Positions 25,401 through 34,165 are shown, numbered from the stretch's first letter. The stretch is 64,000 nt of DNA from Acidobacteriota bacterium (GCA_016700175.1 CP065003.1:2986001-3050000), one strand, 5' to 3'. Made by a program: numbers and translations. The notes: a model not told the origin generated them from the letters alone.

Positions 25401-27263
25401 TCAAGCTCTATTCTCTTTCTCCGCTTCTTCGTAGATCCTCTCGATCACGTCCGAGTATTTCTCGTCGACGACGCGCCGCTTGATCTTCAGCGTCGGAGTC
25501 AGCTCGCCGCCCTCGACCGTCAACTCTTCGCTGAGAAGAGCGATCCGCTTTACGGTCTCATATCTCGCCAGACCGCTCGTGTGCTCCTCGACCTGACGCG
25601 TGAAGAACTCCAACACCTCGCGCCGTGTACAGAGACTCGACGGATCTTCTTCGTGCCAGCCCTTCGAACGCCCGTGGCTGGCAAGCTGTTCGAAATCCGG
25701 GACGATCAATGCCGATGCGAACTTCCGCTCACTCCCGATCAGTACCGCCTGGCTGACGAACCTTGATCCCTTGATCATCTGCTCGATTGGCGAAGGCGCG
25801 ATGTACTTTCCGCCTGACGTCTTGAAGAGTTCTTTCTTTCGGTCGGTGATTATCAGGAACCCGTCGTCATCGATCCTGCCGATGTCGCCGGTCTTGAACC
25901 ATCCGTCTTCGGTGAACGCCTCGCGGGTCGCCTCGGGCTTGTTGAAGTAGCCGATCATCACATTGGGCCCGATCGCTTCTATTTCGCCGTCTTCCGCGAG
26001 ACGCACCTTCACGTTCCGTATCGGTTTGCCGACAGTCCCGAGCCGTACGTCGATCGGATTGTTCGACGAGATCACAGGCGAGGTTTCGGTAAGTCCGTAA
26101 CCCTGAAGGATCGGGACCCCCGATCCGGTGAAGATCAGGAAGATCGTGTCCGAAAGCGCCGCGCCTCCGGTGATGCAGAATCGAAGGCGGCCTCCGAAGA
26201 ACTCTCGGAATTTCGAATAGACCAGCTTGTCCGCGATCGCGTGCTTGACTCCGAGCATCCTCGGCACCGTTTCGCCGCGTTCGGTTCTCAACGCAAACTC
26301 CTTGGCGGTCTCGATCGCCCAGTCAAAGATCTTCTCCTTTAAAGAGCTCTTTTCGGCGGCCTGCATCTTCGCTTTCGCGTACACCTTCTCGAAGATCCTG
26401 GGTACGCCGACGAACATTGTCGGACGGACCTCTCTGAGATTGTCCGGTACCTTCTCGATCGATTCGGCGTAGTGCACGGCCATTCCGTTAAAGATGTAAA
26501 GGTACATCCCGGTCCTCTCGAAGACGTGCGAAAAAGGAAGGACCGACAAAGGGACATCTTCTTCCGTGAAGCTATATTTTTCGCCGGCGTCGATGACGTT
26601 CGAAAGGAGGTTCTCGTGCGAGAGCATCACCCCTTTCGGTTCGCCGGTGGTTCCGCTTGTGTAGATTAGCGTCGCGATGTCATCCTTTCCGATCTCTTTC
26701 GAGACCGACTCGAGGCTGCCGGGGTCCTCTTCAAGGGATCGCTTTCCAATTTCTTCAAGATCCGAGATGGCCATCGCGCCGTCGGCGATTCCTTCGAACA
26801 GGACCACCCTCTCAAGCCTCTCGCAGCGGGATATAGTGTCCCGCAGCCTTTCAAATTCCGGTACATCCTGCAGGAAAAGCACACGCGATCCGGAATCGTT
26901 GAGTATGTACTCGACCGCTGAGGGAGCAAGGGTGGTGTAGATCGGAACGTCGATGATCCCCGAGATCTGACACGCAGCATCCGCGATGGTCCAGTCGGGC
27001 GAATTCGGAGCGAGGATAGCAACCCGGTCGCCCTTCGAAAGCCCGAGGGCGTAAAGTCCGTATGCTATGCGTCGCGCGCGATCGAGCAGTTCCGAAGTTG
27101 GTATGCTCTTCCACTCGCCGTTCTTCTTGTAGTTCAGCGCGTCAGTCCTTGAGTGTTTCTCGAGTGCGTAGCTGAACAGCTCGGCAAGCGTCTGCGGCTC
27201 GTCCGAGAAAAGTGGAACACGGTTTACCTTTTGCCTGATCTGATCGTTAACTTCGGTGATCAT
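25401..27263 (-). CDS. Long-chain fatty acid-CoA ligase
   Basis: A 620-residue AMP-forming enzyme. The P-loop-like motif is 'TLIYTSGTTGEPKGVMLSH', followed by 'GYGLTETSPVISSN', the hinge region 'GWFKTGDIGRIDDDGFL' and 'ITDRKKELFKTSGGKYIAP'. It activates long-chain fatty acids to acyl-CoA for beta-oxidation or lipid synthesis at the inner membrane. Six bases separate it from the upstream TetR gene, so both are probably transcribed from one promoter controlled by the palindrome at 27902-27919. Confidence 0.93.
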   Translation of the reverse strand: MITEVNDQIRQKVNRVPLFSDEPQTLAELFSYALEKHSRTDALNYKKNGEWKSIPTSELLDRARRIAYGLYALGLSKGDRVAILAPNSPDWTIADAACQISGIIDVPIYTTLAPSAVEYILNDSGSRVLFLQDVPEFERLRDTISRCERLERVVLFEGIADGAMAISDLEEIGKRSLEEDPGSLESVSKEIGKDDIATLIYTSGTTGEPKGVMLSHENLLSNVIDAGEKYSFTEEDVPLSVLPFSHVFERTGMYLYIFNGMAVHYAESIEKVPDNLREVRPTMFVGVPRIFEKVYAKAKMQAAEKSSLKEKIFDWAIETAKEFALRTERGETVPRMLGVKHAIADKLVYSKFREFFGGRLRFCITGGAALSDTIFLIFTGSGVPILQGYGLTETSPVISSNNPIDVRLGTVGKPIRNVKVRLAEDGEIEAIGPNVMIGYFNKPEATREAFTEDGWFKTGDIGRIDDDGFLIITDRKKELFKTSGGKYIAPSPIEQMIKGSRFVSQAVLIGSERKFASALIVPDFEQLASHGRSKGWHEEDPSSLCTRREVLEFFTRQVEEHTSGLARYETVKRIALLSEELTVEGGELTPTLKIKRRVVDEKYSDVIERIYEEAEKENRA

Positions 27264-27268
27264 CGTTC

Positions 27269-27883
27269 TTACGCTCGTGCGACCCCATTGAAGAACACGT
27301 CGAGAACCTCACCCGCAGCCGGAGCGAGCTCGAACTTCTTTTTTGAAAGGATCCAGTTGGTGACCATTTCGTCGAGAGCTCCGAACAGGATCTTCGAGCA
27401 AACGACCGGATTCAGGTCTTTCCTGAATAGTCCCTGCTTTTGCCCTTCCGAGATGGTCCGACGAATGATGTCCAGATATTCAGCGAATCCGGCCGCGGAG
27501 AACTCCCTCATGAACTTGATCGATCCGCGCAGCTGGACCTGGAACACTATCGCCAGATCGCGGTCCGCTCCAAGCCGTTCGAGATGCAGCTCGGCGATCC
27601 GCCTAAGCTTATCGTCGGCCTTCTCGATACCTTCGATCTCCCTTTTTCCTTCGGAAATGAAACTCTCCATCATCCGGTTGAAGATGGAGTGGAGTATCTC
27701 TTCCTTGCTTTTGAAGTAGAGGTAGACTGTGCCGTCGGCGATCTTCGCCTGGCCGGCAATGTCGGAGACCTTCGAGCTGAAGTAGCCCTTCCGCGCAAAA
27801 ACCTTGATCGCCGCGCGAATTATCGCCTCGCGCTTGTCGGTGCCTGATCGTGTCGAAACGTCTGCGGTTCTGGATGCTGCCAT
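27269..27883 (-). CDS. TetR-family regulator of fatty-acid metabolism (FadR/YsiA-like)
   Basis: A 204-residue repressor with an N-terminal helix-turn-helix ('AGQAKIADGTVYLYFKSKEEIL') and a C-terminal ligand domain. 'GTVYLYFKSKEEIL' is typical of the Bacillus/Thermus FadR branch, whose members release DNA upon binding long-chain acyl-CoA. The open frame extends to 27916, but that start lies inside the operator; ATG 27883 places the operator just upstream of translation. It leads the acyl-CoA ligase gene. Confidence 0.88.
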   Translation of the reverse strand: MAASRTADVSTRSGTDKREAIIRAAIKVFARKGYFSSKVSDIAGQAKIADGTVYLYFKSKEEILHSIFNRMMESFISEGKREIEGIEKADDKLRRIAELHLERLGADRDLAIVFQVQLRGSIKFMREFSAAGFAEYLDIIRRTISEGQKQGLFRKDLNPVVCSKILFGALDEMVTNWILSKKKFELAPAAGEVLDVFFNGVARA

Positions 27884-27901
27884 AAGTGAGGATCCCTCAA
27901 G

Positions 27902-27919
27902 TGAATGAATGGTCATTCA
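27902..27919. promoter_or_regulatory. FadR-type palindromic operator
   Basis: TGAATGA-ATGG-TCATTCA is a perfect 7-bp inverted repeat with a 4-bp centre, ending 19 bases upstream of the TetR start. It matches the TGAATGA-N4-TCATTCA operator known for TetR-type FadR regulators, so autoregulation of the TetR/acyl-CoA ligase operon by acyl-CoA is the likely mode. Confidence 0.85.
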
Positions 27920-28033
27920 TTTTGTCCTAACTTATAACAGAACGCGCAGGCAAATCAACGGATTTGTAGGGCTAACCCGTTCCGTGACGAAAGAATTACA
28001 AATTGTCTCGGATCTTAAACGCGGGACAGAAAA

Positions 28034-28119
28034 TGGCGGAGAGGACAGGACTCGAACCTGCAAGCCCGCAAGGGCGGCGGTTTTCAAGACCGCTGCATTA
28101 CCAATTATGCTACCTCTCC
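28034..28119 (-). tRNA. tRNA-Ser (anticodon TGA), CCA encoded
   Basis: Read on the minus strand, the acceptor stem GGAGAGG/CCTCTCC, a short D arm, the anticodon stem GCGGT/ACCGC with loop CTTGAAA (anticodon TGA), a long class II variable arm (GCCC-TTGC-GGGC) and T arm GCAGG-TTCGAGT-CCTGT are all present. Discriminator G and a chromosomal CCA follow. It reads UCA and related serine codons. Confidence 0.95.
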
Positions 28120-28163
28120 GCAAGGGTTGGGAGGAAAGGAAATGATAACACAGGAAGCAGGAG

Positions 28164-28208
28164 AGTCTATTCAGTCTGTTCAGTCTGTTCAGTCTGTTGA
28201 GTCTGTCC
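28164..28208. repeat. Five tandem nonamers (AGTCTGTTC type)
   Basis: Five head-to-tail 9-mers (AGTCTATTC, AGTCTGTTC twice, AGTCTGTTG, AGTCTGTCC) lie next to tRNA-Ser. No coding frame uses them. They resemble single arms of the palindromic short-word elements elsewhere in the window. Confidence 0.85.
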
Positions 28209-28273
28209 TTCCAGTGCCAGCGAGATTCGGATCGCCGGTAAGTCGGGCGTGTGCTGCGGAGCGGCAACGGAGG

Positions 28274-28440
28274 TTAGCCCGGGGTGGAGCCGAAGGCGAA
28301 ACCCCGGGGGACCTCGGTCAGAATAATACTCCCAGCCCCGGAGGGGCGACGCCGCGTACGATCCTTCGGGTCTATCGGGGTCGTTCTACGGAGATTCGGC
28401 TTACCCAGGGCTATCATCCGTCGCCCCTTCGGGGCGATCG
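28274..28440. repeat. Compound G+C-rich palindromic element
   Basis: An internal hairpin pairs CCCGGGGT with ACCCCGGG near 28278-28309. A wider inverted repeat pairs GCCCCGGAGGGGCGAC (28335-28350) with GTCGCCCCTTCGGGGC (28420-28435), 15 of 16 positions. The flanks GGTTAGCCC and GGCTTACCC-like words add outer symmetry. There is no gene; the 464-bp spacer between tRNA-Ser and the TlpA terminator consists of this plus the two short-word arrays. Confidence 0.75.
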
Positions 28441-28490
28441 AACTGTCAGCGTCGGAATTGATACTCGAAGCGCTCCGGGTTCCCGATTTC

Positions 28491-28525
28491 CTCAGTCCTC
28501 AGTCCTCAGTCCTCAGTCCTCAGCC
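28491..28525. repeat. Five tandem heptamers (CTCAGTC)
   Basis: CTCAGTC is repeated four times, then CTCAGCC. The same heptamer class, in CTCAGCA form, occurs at 47720-47754, and related GTGAGCA heptamers occur at 34169, 47047 and 60334. Confidence 0.9.
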
Positions 28526-28583
28526 CTGACCTTCGCCCGTCGCTTGCGCTCTGGGTTCCGATTACCTCATCACTCAAAATGAA

Positions 28584-28609
28584 AAACCCGGACCAAACGG
28601 CCCGGGTTT
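28584..28609 (-). terminator. Rho-independent terminator of the TlpA-like gene
   Basis: AAACCCGG (28584-28591) pairs with CCGGGTTT (28602-28609); on the minus strand it is followed by TTTTCATTTTG. It lies 22 bases beyond the stop of the thioredoxin-like gene. Confidence 0.85.
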
Positions 28610-28631
28610 ACCAAAACACATTCGCGGGTTC

Positions 28632-29150
28632 TTAATCCACCTTCGCAACGTTGTCGGACAGAAGCCTCGAAACCGTCGAATCGATCTTCGAGGTCTTGTC
28701 CCATCCGCTGGCCTTGTAGACGACCGTTCCGTCCTGGCTCACTATAAAGTGGGCAGGAAATCCCATGTTGAGCCTTCCCTGGGGATCTCGGTCGGCGTAC
28801 TTGAGCAACACCCCCAGGCTCTGCGCCACGATCTTGAACTTGAAAGGCTTCTTCGCGAAGAACTCTTCCAGCTTTGCCTTGTCCTGCCAGGCAAGACCGA
28901 CCCACACGACATCCTCGGTCCCGTACTTGTCGACAAGCTTGTTCAGGTTCGGGATCTCCGCGACGCAGATCTCGCACCGCGTCGACCAGAAAGTAAGGAC
29001 CACTACCTTGCCCCGCAGCTTTTCAAGCTCGATACTCTCTCCGGAAATGGTCGTTTCCACGAAGTTCTGGGCGGCCTGACCGGGCTTTTGCTGGCCAAGG
29101 GCGAACACAGAAAGAACCAGAATGAAGGATAAAACTAGTACAGATCGCAT
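28632..29150 (-). CDS. TlpA/ResA-type periplasmic thioredoxin-like protein
   Basis: A 172-residue protein with a signal peptide (cleavage likely near residue 20) and a thioredoxin fold. The redox motif is C59-E-I-C62 in 'LTFWSTRCEICVAEIPNLN', and the cis-Pro loop is 'MGFPAHFIV'. Family members reduce disulfides in apocytochrome c or other periplasmic targets. The CEIC dipeptide is less common than CxPC; the lack of the usual Pro may tune the redox potential. It is divergent from recF and monocistronic. Confidence 0.88.
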   Translation of the reverse strand: MRSVLVLSFILVLSVFALGQQKPGQAAQNFVETTISGESIELEKLRGKVVVLTFWSTRCEICVAEIPNLNKLVDKYGTEDVVWVGLAWQDKAKLEEFFAKKPFKFKIVAQSLGVLLKYADRDPQGRLNMGFPAHFIVSQDGTVVYKASGWDKTSKIDSTVSRLLSDNVAKVD

Positions 29151-29284
29151 TGAATAAATCCCGACTGAAGGCGTTATGAGGTTTGTTGAACGTGGTTCAA
29201 CCCTAATTAACTCAGATTTCTATAGCCGGGAGTGTTCCAGATTCGGGCTCAAGGAGAGGCGCCCGGGTTATGGTAACATAAACC

Positions 29285-30388
29285 ATGCTCCTCGAGTCGG
29301 TTGCGGCTGACGGTTTTCGCAATTTGGACGGTAAATTCTCCTGCGGGAACGGCCTTAACATCATCTGCGGAAATAACGGTCACGGCAAGACAAACTGGCT
29401 TGAAGCGATCCACCTTCTTTCCACCACCAAGTCATTCCGAACTGCACGGCTTTCGGAAGCGATCCGGTTCGACGCGACGACAGCGATCGTTCGCGGAGAA
29501 GTGCGCCAAAGCGGCCAGATCGTGCGTACGATCCAGGTCATCCTCGAGGGCAATACGAAAACGCTTACAGTCAACGGCAAGAAGGAAACGGTCCAGAATT
29601 ATATGGGTCAGCTCTACGCCTTCGTTTTCAATTCCGACGAGCTCGAGATCGTACGCGGATCGCCCGATTCGCGCAGGCGCTTTCTTGACGACGGCATCGT
29701 CTCGATCTTCCCGCCGTTCGTTCAGACACTGAGCGACTTCAACAAGGTGATCCGCCAGAAGAACAAGCTTCTTCAGAATGCGAGGAAGGACGAGACTCCC
29801 GCGAACAAGGTCGAAGCACTCCTGGCGCCCTGGAACGAACAGCTTGTCTCGCTCGCATCGCGCATTCACAAGGCGAGGGTCAGGTTTGTCGAAAGGCTGA
29901 ACGAGGTCCTCGAGCGAAAGCTCTTTGACCGCGAGGAACTCTCTATCAGATACGTGTCCTCGCTCGAGGGAAAGGGCGATCTTGACGACTACGAATCGCT
30001 CATTGCCGAACGCCTGAGCCTTCGCACGCAGGCGGAGATCTATTCCGGCTACTCGCTGATCGGGCCTCACAGGGACGACCTCGAGATCAATTTCGACGGC
30101 CGCGAGATGCGGAAGTTCGGCTCCTCAGGCCAGCAGAGAAGCGCCTTGCTGTCACTGCTTCTTGCCGGTGTTTCGGTATTCCACGAACAGCAAGACGAAT
30201 ATCCTCTGTTCTTGATCGACGACATCGATGCCGAACTGGATTACAGGCGGATCGGAAAACTCCTGGAGTACCTCGACGGAAAGACCCAGACGTTCGTCAC
30301 GACCTCCAAGGAGAGCTTTGTGGAGAAGTTCGGTGTGGATGCTCGCGTGATACGGGTTGCGGAAGGGTTACCGACCGGAGAAAGCTGA
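29285..30388 (+). CDS. recF: DNA replication and repair protein RecF
   Basis: A 367-residue SMC-like ATPase: Walker A 'GNNGHGKTNWLEAI' near 29-42, 'NSDELEIVRGSPDSRRRFLD' in the arm region, signature 'SSGQQRSALLSLLLA', and Walker B 'PLFLIDDIDAELD'. RecF with RecO/RecR loads RecA at gapped DNA. It is not in a dnaA-dnaN-recF cluster here, an arrangement seen in some phyla, and is flanked by unrelated genes. Confidence 0.95.
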   Translation: MLLESVAADGFRNLDGKFSCGNGLNIICGNNGHGKTNWLEAIHLLSTTKSFRTARLSEAIRFDATTAIVRGEVRQSGQIVRTIQVILEGNTKTLTVNGKKETVQNYMGQLYAFVFNSDELEIVRGSPDSRRRFLDDGIVSIFPPFVQTLSDFNKVIRQKNKLLQNARKDETPANKVEALLAPWNEQLVSLASRIHKARVRFVERLNEVLERKLFDREELSIRYVSSLEGKGDLDDYESLIAERLSLRTQAEIYSGYSLIGPHRDDLEINFDGREMRKFGSSGQQRSALLSLLLAGVSVFHEQQDEYPLFLIDDIDAELDYRRIGKLLEYLDGKTQTFVTTSKESFVEKFGVDARVIRVAEGLPTGES

Positions 30389-30391
30389 ATT

Positions 30392-31207
30392 CTATTCTTC
30401 TTCGTCGGAAACGGCTGCCGGCCTTGATTGCGATTCGACTTTCGGCCTCAGCACCTTCGCGACCGACGCCGTGACCATCTTGTCGGGTGAGATCTGGGCG
30501 GCTTTCGCGACCAGGTAGTTCTTCCATCCTGAAATGACCGAGGTCTTTCCTTTTTCTAGAGCGTTCAGAGCGGTTTCTACCACATCCTCCGGCTCCTCGA
30601 CACCCTTGATCATCACAGGCTCTTCCATCCCCGCGGCGTCGAAGAATCCCGTGTCCGTCGCGCCGGGGCAGAAATTAAGGATGCGAATCCCCTTCGGTCC
30701 GTATTCTTCCGCGATCGCCTGCGTGAAAGACGTGACGAATGCCTTCGAAGCGGCGTAAGCAGCCATGAACGGAAGCGGCTGGAAGCTCGCCGCCGAAGAA
30801 ACGTTGATGATAGTTCCCTCGCCCTCTTCGACCATCAGCCTCAGGTAGCGGTGCGTCAGTGCGACCAGCACCATCACGTTGAGGTTGACCATACTCAGTT
30901 CCCGGTCCAGATCGAGGTCGGCAAAATATCCCATCGAACCGAAGCCGGCGTTGTTGATCAGGAAGTTGATATCCAGATCGTGATTAACCGTTTCCTTGAA
31001 CAGCCGCAGATCGGCCTGGTAGTCGTTCAGGTCGATCGCGACATAATGCGCCGTGATCTTGTGCTCCAGCATCAGTTCGTCGCAAAGCGCCGCCAGCTTG
31101 TCTTCCGATCGCGCAACAAGCACAAGGTTGTGTCCTTCCGCGGCAAGCCGCCTCGCGAACGCCTCGCCGATCCCGCTGGAAGCTCCGGTGATCAGTGTCG
31201 CTTTCAT
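30392..31207 (-). CDS. Short-chain dehydrogenase/reductase
   Basis: A 271-residue classical SDR: TGASSGIG cofactor motif at residues 6-13, 'NNAGFGSMG' after the fourth strand, catalytic Ser in 'NVSSAASF' and 'YAASK' (Y-x3-K). The family pattern is that of DltE/YqjQ-like oxidoreductases. Substrate unknown. Its start overlaps the stop of the upstream membrane-protein gene by four bases, so the two are translationally coupled. Confidence 0.9.
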   Translation of the reverse strand: MKATLITGASSGIGEAFARRLAAEGHNLVLVARSEDKLAALCDELMLEHKITAHYVAIDLNDYQADLRLFKETVNHDLDINFLINNAGFGSMGYFADLDLDRELSMVNLNVMVLVALTHRYLRLMVEEGEGTIINVSSAASFQPLPFMAAYAASKAFVTSFTQAIAEEYGPKGIRILNFCPGATDTGFFDAAGMEEPVMIKGVEEPEDVVETALNALEKGKTSVISGWKNYLVAKAAQISPDKMVTASVAKVLRPKVESQSRPAAVSDEEE

Positions 31208-31737
31208 ATCGCTTTCCCCGATTCGTCTGCAGGTTCAAAAGAAAGGTAGATCGACAGGCCCGAGGCTGCGAAGATCGTCAGCGTGCCGGCAACGCGGATA
31301 AGCCCCGAGACCGCTTTGTGGTATCCCATCAATCCGGTCTCAGTCAGCAGATAGTTCCAGTCGTGAAAACTTCCTTCGCTGCCGGTCATTCCGCTCGTCA
31401 GCACAAGCTGCATACGGACCGCGTCATCGGCATAGACCCAGACGTTCAGGATGCTCTGGCCGACCCAGAAAAGTACGAGCGAGGCGGAAAAGTACTGCTC
31501 CTTCCGAACAAAGTAGCCCACAAACACCGCCGGAAGGATTATCTGGAATAGCGATCCGCCGGCGATCATCATGAACTCGCCCAGAAGTCGGAAGATCAGG
31601 TGACCGGTCTCGTGGATGGGAAGATCGACGAAGTTCAGGAAATTCCAGAGCCCGTCCGTCATAGGGTTGTAGACGATCGTGAAGAAGTAGAGGCTGACGA
31701 AGATCGCGATCGCGAGCTTTGGAGGGTTTGGCTTCAC
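31204..31737 (-). CDS. Multi-pass membrane protein with an HExxH motif
   Basis: A 177-residue protein with about four to five helices. H42-E43-T44-G45-H46 in 'DLPIHETGHLIFRLLGE' matches a zinc-metalloprotease HExxH motif, followed by 'GGSLFQIILPAVF', reminiscent of site-2-type membrane peptidases. A second conserved acidic zinc ligand region is not obvious (possibly 'WVYADDA'), so enzymatic activity is uncertain. Translationally coupled to the SDR gene. Confidence 0.75.
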   Translation of the reverse strand: MKPNPPKLAIAIFVSLYFFTIVYNPMTDGLWNFLNFVDLPIHETGHLIFRLLGEFMMIAGGSLFQIILPAVFVGYFVRKEQYFSASLVLFWVGQSILNVWVYADDAVRMQLVLTSGMTGSEGSFHDWNYLLTETGLMGYHKAVSGLIRVAGTLTIFAASGLSIYLSFEPADESGKAI

Positions 31738-31788
31738 CCGGACATTTTAACCCAACCGGGCCGCTTTGGGTAAAATCCGGCGCGACCG

Positions 31789-32319
31789 CTAGCCGAACCG
31801 CTCTTCGAAATCCGCTCTTGACACCCCGTAGCGGACCACCGGGAAGCCGTAGCTGAACGCCGCGTCCTCATAAGACATTCCCAACTTCTCCATCACCCGG
31901 CGCGAGCCCGTGTTCTCCGGATCGCATACCGCCACGATCCGTTCGAGCCCCGCCTCGGTGAATCCATAGCGCAGCCAACCGATCCCGCATTCGGTCGCGA
32001 GGCCTTTTCCCCAATGGTCTTTGTCGAAAGCGTAGCCGACCTCGATCTCGCCCGTGTTCTCCAGGGGCTGAAGTCCCGACACGCCGATCGGCCAGCCGGT
32101 CTCCAGGAGCGACGTCACGCACATCGAGAAACCGAATTCCTCGAAGCATTTCATATAGAATCGCATCCTCTTCTCGACGAACTCCGGCGTCTGTTTCAAA
32201 AGGCCTCCAAGGAACTGGGCCACGTCCGCGTTCGCGCGATGCGAGATCAGCCATTCAAGGTCGTCCTCCTCGAACGGCCGCATCGAGAGTCTCTCAGTTT
32301 GAAGCAACAATTCACTCAT
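31789..32319 (-). CDS. GNAT-family N-acetyltransferase (second of tandem pair)
   Basis: A 176-residue RimJ/RimL-like acetyltransferase: 'LQTERLSMRPFEEDDLEWL' at the N-terminus, 'EIEVGYAFDKDHWGKGLATE' containing the acetyl-CoA pyrophosphate loop, and 'PENTGSRRVMEKLGM'. The frame opens at 32340, but ATG 32319 matches the family start and overlaps the upstream stop by eight bases. Acceptor unknown; protein N-termini or small amines are usual in this branch. Confidence 0.85.
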   Translation of the reverse strand: MSELLLQTERLSMRPFEEDDLEWLISHRANADVAQFLGGLLKQTPEFVEKRMRFYMKCFEEFGFSMCVTSLLETGWPIGVSGLQPLENTGEIEVGYAFDKDHWGKGLATECGIGWLRYGFTEAGLERIVAVCDPENTGSRRVMEKLGMSYEDAAFSYGFPVVRYGVSRADFEERFG

Positions 32320-32842
32320 CTTCGTGCCGCCCGCGGCCAATCCTCCATTCGTCGGCCGTTACCGAGTATTTAACCAGCTGCTTTCCGTAGAAAGTTCCGG
32401 TTTCGACATACGACATCCCGAGCTTTTCCATCACGTTTATCGACGCAGAATTCTCCGGGTAAGCAAGCGCGACTATGTGGTCCAGACCGAGCGCGCAAAA
32501 CCCGTGTCCGACGATCGCTTCGGCCGCCTCAGTCGCGTAACCCTTTTTCCATTTCGCTTTGGCAATCGCGTATCCGACCTCGATCTCGCCGGTCTCCGGC
32601 ACCTGCCAAAGACCGCACCAACCCGAGAATTCTCCGGTCGACCTTTCGATCAGCGCGCAGTAGCCGATCCCGCCCGTGTCCCAGCGGGCCGAGATCTTCT
32701 TCATCCATTCGGCCGATTCGCTTCTTTCCTTGAGCGTCTCGCGGATGTACCTCATCACTTCCGGATCGCTGCGCATCAGGTGCACCCCGTCCACGTCCGA
32801 ATCTTCGAACCTTCGTATCTTCAATCTCTCGGTCTCAAGCAT
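32312..32842 (-). CDS. GNAT-family N-acetyltransferase (first of tandem pair)
   Basis: A 176-residue paralogue of the following gene with the same landmarks: 'LETERLKIRRFEDSDVDGV', 'EIEVGYAIAKAKWKKGYATE', and 'PENSASINVMEKLGMSYVE'. The pair arose by tandem duplication and is translationally overlapping. Substrates unknown. Confidence 0.85.
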   Translation of the reverse strand: MLETERLKIRRFEDSDVDGVHLMRSDPEVMRYIRETLKERSESAEWMKKISARWDTGGIGYCALIERSTGEFSGWCGLWQVPETGEIEVGYAIAKAKWKKGYATEAAEAIVGHGFCALGLDHIVALAYPENSASINVMEKLGMSYVETGTFYGKQLVKYSVTADEWRIGRGRHEDE

Positions 32843-32920
32843 TGCCGCACTCCGAATGGAAGGAATCGGTCCTCTGCGCCGTCACATTATCGACGCACTT
32901 TTCCAGAGGAGCAAATACAT

Positions 32921-33577
32921 ATGAAGAAACTGATCCAGAACAGACGAGAATTCCTGGGAACCGCGGCGATGGGAGCCGCGATGGTGCCCCTGGTTCAGGC
33001 TTGCGGCTTCGGCGCATCTGCAAGCCCGATACTTGAGAGCAAACTCGACATCCTTCGTGCGAACGGTGTTCAGGACCCGAACTGCGAGTGGTGCGGAGCC
33101 CGCGACGTGCCCGACGACGTGCGGTGGAAGACACGCCTCCACCGGGACGGCGACGCGGGAGAACGAATGCTGATCGAAGGCACGGTCTTCAAGCCCGACG
33201 GCAAGACCCCCGCGCGGGACATCCTGATCTACTTCTATCACACCGATACCGAAGGGCTTTACGGAAGAAAAGGCGAACATCGCCACGGCCGCTACAGGGG
33301 CTGGATGCTGACGGGCGAAGACGGCAAGTTCGGGTTCTACACGATCAAGCCCTCGCCGTATCCCAATCGCGGCGGCCCTGCTCACGTCCATATGACCGTC
33401 ACCGGCCTCGAGCGAAAGGAGGACTGGGCGGACACGATCTTCTTCAAGGACGATCCCCTGCTCAACGACAGGAACTACTCCGCAAAGAAAGGCGGATTCA
33501 AGAACGTGATCGAGCTGAAGGAGGATTCGGAGGGCATTCTCAGGGGCACGCGAAACCTGAGGCTCTGGGAGGTTTAG
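32921..33577 (+). CDS. Exported intradiol ring-cleavage dioxygenase-like protein
   Basis: A 218-residue protein. R8-R9 in 'NRREFLGTA' is a Tat motif, and 'VQAC28' a possible lipobox. The catalytic domain shows the non-haem Fe(III) ligand set Y114, Y147, H155 and H157 of protocatechuate 3,4-dioxygenase-type enzymes ('GLYG', 'PSPYPN', 'AHVHM'). Exported members of this family are known, but their substrates are mostly undefined. The frame is open from 32324; ATG 32921 is chosen because the Tat signal begins there and AGAGGAG lies about ten bases upstream. The sigma-factor gene follows after 18 bases. Confidence 0.85.
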   Translation: MKKLIQNRREFLGTAAMGAAMVPLVQACGFGASASPILESKLDILRANGVQDPNCEWCGARDVPDDVRWKTRLHRDGDAGERMLIEGTVFKPDGKTPARDILIYFYHTDTEGLYGRKGEHRHGRYRGWMLTGEDGKFGFYTIKPSPYPNRGGPAHVHMTVTGLERKEDWADTIFFKDDPLLNDRNYSAKKGGFKNVIELKEDSEGILRGTRNLRLWEV

Positions 33578-33595
33578 TGGTATGGTTTATCCGGA

Positions 33596-34165
33596 ATGAG
33601 CCGGCCGTTGAAGATGCGCGAGAACGAATCCGAGAGCGACCTGATCGCCGCCGGAAGGGCGGGCGACAGGGCCGCCTTCGAGGAACTGTTCCGCCGCAAC
33701 CAGCGGCAGGTCTTTTCGGTCGCGCTCAACTTCTTCGGCGGAAACCGCCAGACCGCGGAAGACATAAGCCAGCAGGTCTTTCTGAAGTTCTTTCTGGCGC
33801 TGAAAAAGTTCCGCGGCGACTCGCAGGTCTCGACCTGGCTCTACCGGATAACCATCAATCTTTGCATCGACGAGCAGAAGAAGCGACGGCGGTTCTCTTT
33901 CTTTTCCGAACTTTTCGAGAACGACGATGAAACTCCGCTCGAGATCGACGAGGCGACAGATAAACGGCTGGAGCTGACGGAGGAGGTCCGGAAGGCGGTC
34001 GCGGAGCTGAAGCCGATCTTCCGGGCGCCGCTTGTGTTGAAACACGTCGAGGGAATGAGCTACGAAGAGATGGCTCGGGTGCTCGACATCTCGGAAGGAA
34101 CCGTCGCATCGAGGCTCAGCAGGGGCCACAGGATGCTGGCGGAGAAACTTTCTCATCTGCAGTGA
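33596..34165 (+). CDS. ECF RNA polymerase sigma factor
   Basis: A 189-residue sigma factor with region 2 ('AFEELFRRNQRQVFSVALNF', 'DISQQVFLKFF', 'STWLYRITINLCIDEQKK') and region 4 ('MSYEEMARVLDISEGTVASRLSRGHRML'). It directs RNA polymerase to its own regulon. Its partner anti-sigma factor is encoded 254 bp downstream. The TGA stop sits at the edge of a GTGAGCA heptamer array. Confidence 0.93.
   Translation: MSRPLKMRENESESDLIAAGRAGDRAAFEELFRRNQRQVFSVALNFFGGNRQTAEDISQQVFLKFFLALKKFRGDSQVSTWLYRITINLCIDEQKKRRRFSFFSELFENDDETPLEIDEATDKRLELTEEVRKAVAELKPIFRAPLVLKHVEGMSYEEMARVLDISEGTVASRLSRGHRMLAEKLSHLQ

Noticed and set aside
32324..32920. N-terminal extension of the intradiol dioxygenase frame
   Set aside because: The extension runs antisense through a GNAT gene; the Tat signal at 32921 marks the true start.
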